Origin: Chitinimonas koreensis | Lineage (GTDB): Bacteria > Pseudomonadota > Gammaproteobacteria > Burkholderiales > Chitinimonadaceae | Length of the DNA: 64,000 nucleotides | NCBI RefSeq assembly: GCF_014353015.1 | Contig: NZ_CP060704.1 | Location: 310,001-374,000 of the forward strand | Direction: 5' to 3' | Shown here: positions 59,301 to 64,000 of the stretch, piece after piece | Layout: every line of letters begins with the position of its first letter | Position numbering within the stretch: the first letter of the stretch is position 1 | Notes under the pieces: generated by a model | Seen by the model: the letters and a program-made list of their open reading frames with translations, nothing else | Databases searched by the model: none | What the model was told of the DNA's origin: nothing | Position numbers and translations under genes: made by a program

Positions 59301-62300
59301 TCGGCCGTGACGGTCGACTCGGGCGCCACGCTGACGCTGTCGGCCACCGAGACCATCGGTTCGCTGGCAGGCGCCGGCACGGTGGCGCTGGGCAGCGCCA
59401 CGCTGTCCAGCGGCAGCACCAACGCCAGCACCACCTTCAGCGGCGCCATCAACGGCAGCGGCAACCTCACCAAGACCGGCACCGGCAAGCTCACGCTCAG
59501 CGGCACCAACGGCTACACCGGCACCACCACGGTATCCGGCAGCGGCGGCACGCTCAGCATCGCCGGCACCAGCAACATCAGCAGCAACACCATCACCCTG
59601 GGCAGCGGCGGCGTGCTGGAGGTCACCGGCAGCAACGTCACGCTGACCAACGCCTTCACCATCAGCACCGGCGGCGGCAAGGTCAGCAACGACAACGCGC
59701 TGACGCTGGCCGGCGTGGTGGCGGGCGCGAGCGGCGCGTCGTTCAACAAGCTGGGCAGCGGCGTGCTGACGATGTCGGCCGCCAATACCCTGGCCGGCAA
59801 CACCGTGGTGACGGCCGGCACGCTGATGCTGACCGGCTCGCTGACCGCCACCAACTCGGTCTCGGTCCTCAGCGGCGCCACCCTGGCCGGCACCGGCACC
59901 ATCACCACCGCCAACTCGGTGGTGATCGCCAGCGGCGCATTCCTCTCGCCGGGCAACGGCGGAGCCGGCACGCTGACCATCAACGGCGACCTGGCCATGT
60001 TCGGCACGCTGCAGGTCGACATCAACGGCACCACCGCCGGTACCGGCTACGACCAGATCGTGGTCAACGGCGACGTCACGCTCGACTTCTCCGGCGCCGC
60101 GCTGACGGCCACCCACGGCTATACGCCGGGCCTGGCCGACAGCTACATCATCATCGACAACGACGGCAGCGATGCCATCGTCGATACCTTCGCCGGCCTG
60201 TCCGAAGGCGGCACCCTCACTGCCGCCGGCAACGGCACGGTGCTGACCGCCAGCTACATCGGCGGCGACAGCAACGACTTCACGCTGACCGCGCCGACCA
60301 ACAGCACGCCGGTGGTGACCAATCTCGACGGCGACAGCGCGGCCTACACGCCCGGCAGCACGGTGGTGCTCGACGTCGCCGGCAATGCCACGGTCAGCGA
60401 TGCCGAGGACGACGCGGGCAACTGGAACGGCGGCAGCCTGGTGGTGCAGCGCGTCACCGGCGGCACGGCCGACCCGAGCGCCAACGACGTGCTCGGCTTC
60501 GACCTGACCGGCGCGCTTTTCACCGTCAGCGGCAGCAACCTGCAGGACGGTGGCGGCCTGACCTTCGCCACCTTCACCAACACCGGCGGCGTGCTGACCG
60601 TCAGCTTCACCGGAAGCGGCACCGCGGCGACCACCGCGCTGGTGCAGAGCGTGATGCGCAGCATCAATTACCGCAACGACACGCCCTACGGCGACGCGAC
60701 CGTCCGTTTCGCGCTGACCGACAGCATGGGCGCTACCGCCGACAGCGACGTCACGCTGACTTGTTCGGCCATCTACGTCGACCAGGGCAACGACGACGCC
60801 GGCGGCGACGCGGCCGACGGCTTCAGCCTGCGCGAGGCGCTGGCGCGCGGTGCGGCGCAGGCCGGCGCCGACACGATCTACGTGGTGCTGGCCGACAACA
60901 CCACCATCACGCTCGGCAGCGGCGTCACCAGCGGCGCCGGCGACACGCTGGCGCTCGACGGCGCCAACGGCCTGGTCGTCACCGGCAGCACGCTGACGCT
61001 CGGCGGCGCGCTGACCATCGACAACGGCAGCGGCGACACCGCCACCATTTCCAGCACCCTGGCCGGCAGCGCCACCCTGACCAAGACCGGCGCCGGCACG
61101 CTGGCGCTGACCAGCAGCGGCAACGAGGCCGGCTACTCGGGCGCGATCGCGATCAACGGCGGCACGCTGTCGGTCGACAGCGACGACGCGCTCGGCAGCG
61201 GCGCGCTGCAGCTCGACGGCGGTACCTTCCGCGTCTCTACCGGCAGCACCACCATCGACAACGACATGGCGTTCGGCAGCGGCGGCGGCACGCTCGAAGC
61301 CAACGTCGACTGGACCGCCTCGGGCGTGTTCTCCGGCAGCGGCACGCTGAGCAAGACCGGCCTGTTCGGCATCCTGACGCTGAGCGGCACCAGTACCCAC
61401 ACCGGCATCACCTCGCTCGGCGAGGGCATCCTGGCGGTCGGCTCCGACGCCAACCTCGGCACCGGCACGCTGGAGCTGTACGGCGGCACCTTCTCGGTCA
61501 ACACCACCGGCCAGACCATCGACAATGCGATCTCGGTCACCAGCCGCTCCGGCGCGATCGAGCTCGGCTCCGGCATCGAGGCCACGCTGTCCGGCCTGAT
61601 CAGCGGCACCGGCGACATGCACAAGAGCGGCTCGGGCAGCCTGACCCTGACCAATACCGGCAACAGCGCCACCAACTGGAGCTTCGGCCAGGTCAACGGC
61701 AAGACCACGGTCACCTCGGCGGACCAGATCGGCGGCGGCACCCTCAAGCTCGCCGGCGGCACGCTGGCCATCGACGCCAGCAGCAGCTTCACCCTCGACC
61801 GCACGACCCAGGTGATCAGCACCGTCGCGATCGACGCCACCGGCAGCAACACCGGCGCCGTGATCAGCCTCGGCGGCCTGATGAGCGGCAGCGGCGCGCT
61901 CAGCCTCGATGCCGGCGACAGCCAGATCTATCTGAGCCAGGCCGACAACCTGGCCGGCAACCTCACCATTTCCTCGAGCGGCAGCGGCCTGGTCGCCGCG
62001 ATCGGCACCGGTACCCTGGGCAGCGGCCAGATCAACCTGACCGCCGGCGCCACGCTCGGCGTGGCCGGCAGCAGCCGTACCATCGGCAACGACATCATCC
62101 TGCAGGGCGATGCCACGCTGCGCACCGGCGCGCCGGCCGTCAGCGCCGACACCATCACCTTCACCGGCGTCATCAGCGAAAGCGGCGGCGCGCGCAACCT
62201 GACGGTGAACGCCTACTCGGTCGGCGGCAACCATACCGACGTGGTCCTGAGCGGCATCAACACCTACACCGGCACCACCACGCTGCTTGGCGGCACCCTG

Positions 62301-64000
62301 AGCGTGGCTTCCGACGCCAACCTCGGCGCCGGCGCCATCAACCTGGGCGGCGGCATCCTGGCCGTCACCGGCTCCACCACCATCGACAACGACGTGGCGG
62401 TGAACGGCGCCGCCACGCTGCGGATCGACGCTGCGGCGACGCTGTCGGGCGTGCTGTCCGGCAGCGGCGTACTGACCAAGGCCGGCACGGCCACGCTGGG
62501 GTTGACCGGCACCCAGACTCACAGCGGCAACCTGGCCGTGACGGCCGGCGCGGTGAGCGTGGCCGACGACGCCAATCTCGGCAGCGGCGCGATCTCGCTC
62601 AATGGCGGCACGCTGGTGCTGACCGGCGCCACCACCATCGACAACGCCATCTCCATCGGCGGCGGCGGCGCCACCATCCAGGCCGATGCGGCGGCCACGC
62701 TGTCCGGCGTGCTGTCCGGCAGCGGCGCGCTGCAGAAGACCGGCACCGAGATGCTGACGCTGACCGGCACCCAGACCCACAGCGGCACCACCGAGATCGC
62801 GGCCGGCACGCTGAGCGTCGCCGACGACGCCAACCTCGGCAGCGGCGACCTGACCCTGTCCGGCGGCACGCTCGACATCAGCGGCGCCACCACCATCGAC
62901 AACGCCATCGTGGTGGCGGCCGCCTCGGTGATCCAGAACGCCGCGGCGGCCACGCTGTCCGGCGTGCTGTCGGGCAATGGCGGCCTCTCCAAGAGCGGCG
63001 CCGGCACGCTGACGCTGAGCGCCACCCAGACCCACACCGGCACCACCACCATCCAGGCCGGCACGCTGAGCATCGCCGGCGACGCCAACGTCGGCAGCGG
63101 CGACCTGATCCTGGCCGGCGGTACGCTGGCCGTCACCGGCGCCACCACCATCGACAACGCCGTGGTGCTGACCAGTGCATCGACGCTGCAGGCCGATGCG
63201 GCGGTCACGCTGTCGGGCGCGCTGTCCGGCGGCGCCTTCACGCTGAGCAAGACCGGCAGCGCGGCGCTGACGCTGACCAACACCGCCAACCACGCCGGCC
63301 TCACCGGCGGCGTCGAAGTGTCGGCCGGCACGCTGGCCGTCAGCGACGACAGCGCGCTGATGGCCGGCACCGTCACCCTGGCTGCTGGCACCACGCTACG
63401 GGTCGGCGGCGTCGATGCCGTGGTCGACAACGCCATCGTGCTGAGCGGCGACGCCACCATCGCGACCGACGCGGCGGTCTCCAGCAATGGCGTCACCTTC
63501 AGCGGCAACATCAGCGAGACCGGCGGCAGCCACACGCTGACGCTGGCGGCCGACGCCAGCAACGCCATCGTCTACAGCGGCAGCAGCGCCAACGTGGCGC
63601 AGACCACGCTGACCACCGGCACGCTGCGGCTGGCCGGCGGCACCTTCGACCAGGCCGTCACCATCAACAGCGCCACCCGCCTCGAAGGCACGGGCGCGGT
63701 GTACGACCTCGTGGTGGCCGGCGTACTGGCCCCGGGCGTCGGCACCGGCGGCACCGCCCGCATCGACGTCAACCACGACCTGACCCTGGCCAGCGGCGCC
63801 GAAGTCCAGGTCGACCTCGGCGGCCCGGTCGCCAGTACCAGTTACGACCAGATCAACGTCACCGGCGCGCTCGACCTCAGCGGCGGCACGCTGACCATCA
63901 ACAGCAACGCCTACGCGCCGGTCGCAGGCGACAGCTTCCAGATCTTCGCCCACGGCGGCGCCGGCGCCATCACCGCCTTCCCGGGCATCGCCCAGGGTGC
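53373..64000 (+). CDS. Giant DUF4347/VCBS/beta-helix repetitive protein (3' end outside window)
   Basis: Open from the ATG at 53373 to the right edge, 3,542 residues so far. Residues 24-36 (LALEQRVMFDGAV) form the LEPR-XLL-type N-terminal motif. A DUF4347 domain follows (about 90-230; IHVVSHGNAGRVLLG, GGDILLYGCDVG). Three 107-residue VCBS/FG-GAP-like repeats (DVDNDGDIDILTQ) come next, then an Ig-like region, and from about residue 960 many autotransporter-type repeats (GTLTLSGTNTYTGTT-like). Such proteins are usually secreted or surface-bound, often by type I secretion; the C-terminus that would decide this is not in the window. GGAG is seven bases before the start. Confidence 0.88.
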   Translation, partial: MNTKQPHRSQSVPGRARAKRSSLMLALEQRVMFDGAVVATAAQGADALHAAVESAREVARPHEARLQDGPGRAVDLARTAVPAEPAREADRKEVVFVDTSVADYQMLVAGMKDGVEVVLLDRSQDGVAQMAAWAQSHSGYDAIHVVSHGNAGRVLLGTAKLDAQTVPGYGEALRQIGASLTAGGDILLYGCDVGSDARGAALLASIADATGADVAASTDATGATAAGGDGVLEARFGTVTATSAVRYDTWEAYGDVLAQSFSSGTVPLTDFNTSNINFIQVADVDNDGDIDILTQEGGAATAVTLWSNNGSGSYTSSTAIATGVTGLNISAVGAKFADFDNDGDLDYYQWVSGATNDIYYTNDGSGGFTSGTVPLTDFNTSNINFMQVADVDNDGDIDILTQEGGSATAVTLWANNGSGSFTSSAAIATGVTGLNISASGAKLADFDNDGDLDYYQWVSGASNDLYYTNNGSGGFSSGTVPLTDFNTANINFMQVADVDNDGDTDILTQVGGSATAVTLWTNDGSGGFTSSTAIATGVTGLNISAIGAKFADFDNDGDLDYYQWVNGASNDLFYRNDNAPPTLTSFTPSANGAVNANDNLVLTFSHSSTLSKGSGTISIRIDDGDGNYANDTVFESFAVSDARVSLSGNSTASTVTINPNGSFVSGVNYYVVMGPTTFVDADSKGFVTKVSNRFHSGLPDPAIKRAGNSLDPLADRTVMSFIGANSTPVIGSLGGDSVAWAGVGSSVTLDSGGDATASDAELGLLNSGNGNWSGASLMVRRSVGAVSTDVFGFNTSGALFTVSGSNLQSGGLTFATYTNTGGTLTISFTSSGTAATTALVQDLMRHITYRSDTPAGDATIRFSLSDGNTTATADTTVTSDTIYITNTTDTATIDVTNGVSFSEAVAIAAADGTGSQTLIFTSSFTGSMSLAGNLSIAESLTLNADSANGLSLNGSTITLGSGTTLSFTNASGTVTIASTLAGSGSLSKAGSSGTLALTSSSNEANMSGGITVTAGTLQISNDDYLSSGTLTLNGGTLTNNSAAYTLDNAIAIGASGGTLNVGGGGGATQMNISGVISGSGTLIKNGQAILQLDGNNTFTGSMSITAGTVIANHANAFGTTASSTTVASGSSVRVNGGLTIAEAFTVSGTGKTVSAVDYGALHLVSGSSTLSGNIAFTGDTNIGASSGATLTLSGALSGGAYNLNKTDAGTVVLSNSGNEAGLTGGTTVTAGTLSVANDDYLAAGTITLNGGTLAITGATTIDNAVTLPSASTISTTANATLSGALSGANPLTKSGASTLTLAGTSSAHFGAVNVTVGGLTLSGGSALGDTSAVTLSSGTTLTVSSTETIGSLAGAGSVVLNAGLTAGGDNSSTTYSGVISGTFGLTKAGSGTLTLTGNNLYTGATTVSAGGLTLNRVGGALDDNTSISVASGATLTVSADETIDNLSGAGTVALGTSALTIGINGSSSTFSGGITGSGTLTLDGSGTFTLSGTNSGQSWSMQVLSGGTVAIAGDANLGTGTLQLNDGTLSVTSAATVDNAITLGASSGTVSVGSGLAVGLSGAIGGAGALTKTGSGTLTLSGSNNYSGTTTVSAGTLAVAADGNLGAAGVSLAAGSTLQVTGATTIDNALTLNGAATLLIDAAVTASGAIGGSGSLTKTGTGNLTLSSSSSNYSGGTTLTAGTVTAQNAASIGSGTITFNGGALTVDSASATFANAVTMVAGGTLGLTSGSTATFNGAFSGTGALAVTGVSGGGAETLVLGNTGNSASWSGDLAATDATVQFAGDNQLAAGSITLNAGAQLTASATTTVDNAIAIAGAATLYASTGTLTVSGVVSGSAALTSAGGVGATVLLSGTNTHTGSINVTSATLGVSGGSAIDDASAVTLSNGSTLSLQANETIGSLASGSGNALSLGSNRLTVGGDNTSTTYSGSISGTGGLTKIGTGTWTLGGTNTASGTVLITAGGLTVSGGSAIGNSSAVTVDSGATLTLSATETIGSLAGAGTVALGSATLSSGSTNASTTFSGAINGSGNLTKTGTGKLTLSGTNGYTGTTTVSGSGGTLSIAGTSNISSNTITLGSGGVLEVTGSNVTLTNAFTISTGGGKVSNDNALTLAGVVAGASGASFNKLGSGVLTMSAANTLAGNTVVTAGTLMLTGSLTATNSVSVLSGATLAGTGTITTANSVVIASGAFLSPGNGGAGTLTINGDLAMFGTLQVDINGTTAGTGYDQIVVNGDVTLDFSGAALTATHGYTPGLADSYIIIDNDGSDAIVDTFAGLSEGGTLTAAGNGTVLTASYIGGDSNDFTLTAPTNSTPVVTNLDGDSAAYTPGSTVVLDVAGNATVSDAEDDAGNWNGGSLVVQRVTGGTADPSANDVLGFDLTGALFTVSGSNLQDGGGLTFATFTNTGGVLTVSFTGSGTAATTALVQSVMRSINYRNDTPYGDATVRFALTDSMGATADSDVTLTCSAIYVDQGNDDAGGDAADGFSLREALARGAAQAGADTIYVVLADNTTITLGSGVTSGAGDTLALDGANGLVVTGSTLTLGGALTIDNGSGDTATISSTLAGSATLTKTGAGTLALTSSGNEAGYSGAIAINGGTLSVDSDDALGSGALQLDGGTFRVSTGSTTIDNDMAFGSGGGTLEANVDWTASGVFSGSGTLSKTGLFGILTLSGTSTHTGITSLGEGILAVGSDANLGTGTLELYGGTFSVNTTGQTIDNAISVTSRSGAIELGSGIEATLSGLISGTGDMHKSGSGSLTLTNTGNSATNWSFGQVNGKTTVTSADQIGGGTLKLAGGTLAIDASSSFTLDRTTQVISTVAIDATGSNTGAVISLGGLMSGSGALSLDAGDSQIYLSQADNLAGNLTISSSGSGLVAAIGTGTLGSGQINLTAGATLGVAGSSRTIGNDIILQGDATLRTGAPAVSADTITFTGVISESGGARNLTVNAYSVGGNHTDVVLSGINTYTGTTTLLGGTLSVASDANLGAGAINLGGGILAVTGSTTIDNDVAVNGAATLRIDAAATLSGVLSGSGVLTKAGTATLGLTGTQTHSGNLAVTAGAVSVADDANLGSGAISLNGGTLVLTGATTIDNAISIGGGGATIQADAAATLSGVLSGSGALQKTGTEMLTLTGTQTHSGTTEIAAGTLSVADDANLGSGDLTLSGGTLDISGATTIDNAIVVAAASVIQNAAAATLSGVLSGNGGLSKSGAGTLTLSATQTHTGTTTIQAGTLSIAGDANVGSGDLILAGGTLAVTGATTIDNAVVLTSASTLQADAAVTLSGALSGGAFTLSKTGSAALTLTNTANHAGLTGGVEVSAGTLAVSDDSALMAGTVTLAAGTTLRVGGVDAVVDNAIVLSGDATIATDAAVSSNGVTFSGNISETGGSHTLTLAADASNAIVYSGSSANVAQTTLTTGTLRLAGGTFDQAVTINSATRLEGTGAVYDLVVAGVLAPGVGTGGTARIDVNHDLTLASGAEVQVDLGGPVASTSYDQINVTGALDLSGGTLTINSNAYAPVAGDSFQIFAHGGAGAITAFPGIAQG
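54152..55100 (+). repeat. Three tandem 321-base VCBS-type coding repeats
   Basis: Copies begin around 54152, 54473 and 54794 (exactly 321 bases, 107 residues, apart). They share GTVPLTDFNT, INFMQVADVDNDGD, and LNISA-[VSI]-GAKFADFDNDGD. The DNDGD strings are calcium-binding-like loops of FG-GAP/VCBS repeats. Near identity suggests recent duplication or gene conversion. Confidence 0.85.

Noticed and set aside
53112..63293. An uninterrupted minus-strand reading frame of 3,393 codons opposite the giant gene
   Set aside because: Composition (Gly, Ala, Arg, Gln, Val repeats) mirrors the GC-rich repeats of the plus strand, there are no domain motifs, and the plus strand carries clear LEPR-XLL, DUF4347 and VCBS motifs. 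It is a codon-bias shadow.

Overview
The window comes from a very GC-rich (about 70%) Gram-negative genome. Gene content points to a betaproteobacterium: creBCD, hslVU, metK next to two LpxL/HtrB acyltransferases, thiC behind a TPP riboswitch, ahcY behind an SAH riboswitch, rlhA, and REP-type palindromes. A Neisseriales relative such as Chitinimonas is my guess; no rRNA or other decisive marker is present. Coding density is high and start-stop overlaps (ATGA, GTGA) are frequent.

Layout. 1-2802: a truncated haemoglobin, a cupredoxin-like protein and a membrane sensor cut by the left edge, divergent from a DUF3034-type protein. 2835-5697: creB, creC and a YdcF-like protein. 5704-11973 (minus strand): the most unusual region, a compact gene set with a DsrE-like exported protein, an S49 (SppA-like) protease, a PvdE/SyrD-type peptide exporter, a DsbC-like thioredoxin, an LpxL-superfamily protein that lacks its catalytic HX4D motif, an exported protein, three paralogous 40-44-residue peptides ending in CCCS-[NS]-E, and an orphan acyl carrier protein. 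12162-14350: a SulP transporter and a TsdA-like dihaem cytochrome. 14620-19814: creD, a small membrane protein, and a PAS-GGDEF-EAL protein. 19802-25404: hslU, hslV, a small lipoprotein, metK and two lipid A-type acyltransferases. 25619-35497: pcm, thiC, two lipoproteins and a SWIM/SNF2 helicase. 35812-49158: a MauG/CcpA-like peroxidase, rlhA, a methyltransferase, a SEC-C protein, a TPR-GAF-GGDEF protein, a rhodanese, a PBP1C and a two-STAS-domain protein, separated by repeat-rich gaps. 49434-51064: SAH riboswitch and ahcY. 51491-64000: a GNAT enzyme, a small protein, a phage-tail-collar-like protein and a giant repetitive surface or secreted protein (DUF4347, VCBS-like repeats, autotransporter-type beta-helix repeats) that runs off the right edge.

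How the parts fit. The 5.7-12 kb block has the ingredients of a small peptide natural-product pathway: precursors, thiol-redox protein, protease, exporter, ACP and acyltransferase-fold protein. It has no recognisable modification enzyme of the known RiPP classes. The sulfur genes next to it (DsrE-like, SulP, TsdA-like) may be linked to the triple-cysteine peptides, but that is inference.

Sequence quality. At least nine genes (LpxL-like cluster gene, exporter, GGDEF-EAL, hslU, first lpxL twice, thiC, helicase, tail-collar protein) each need exactly one restored base to read through. Several sites lie in G or C runs, so I read them as sequencing under-calls and annotate the genes as intact.
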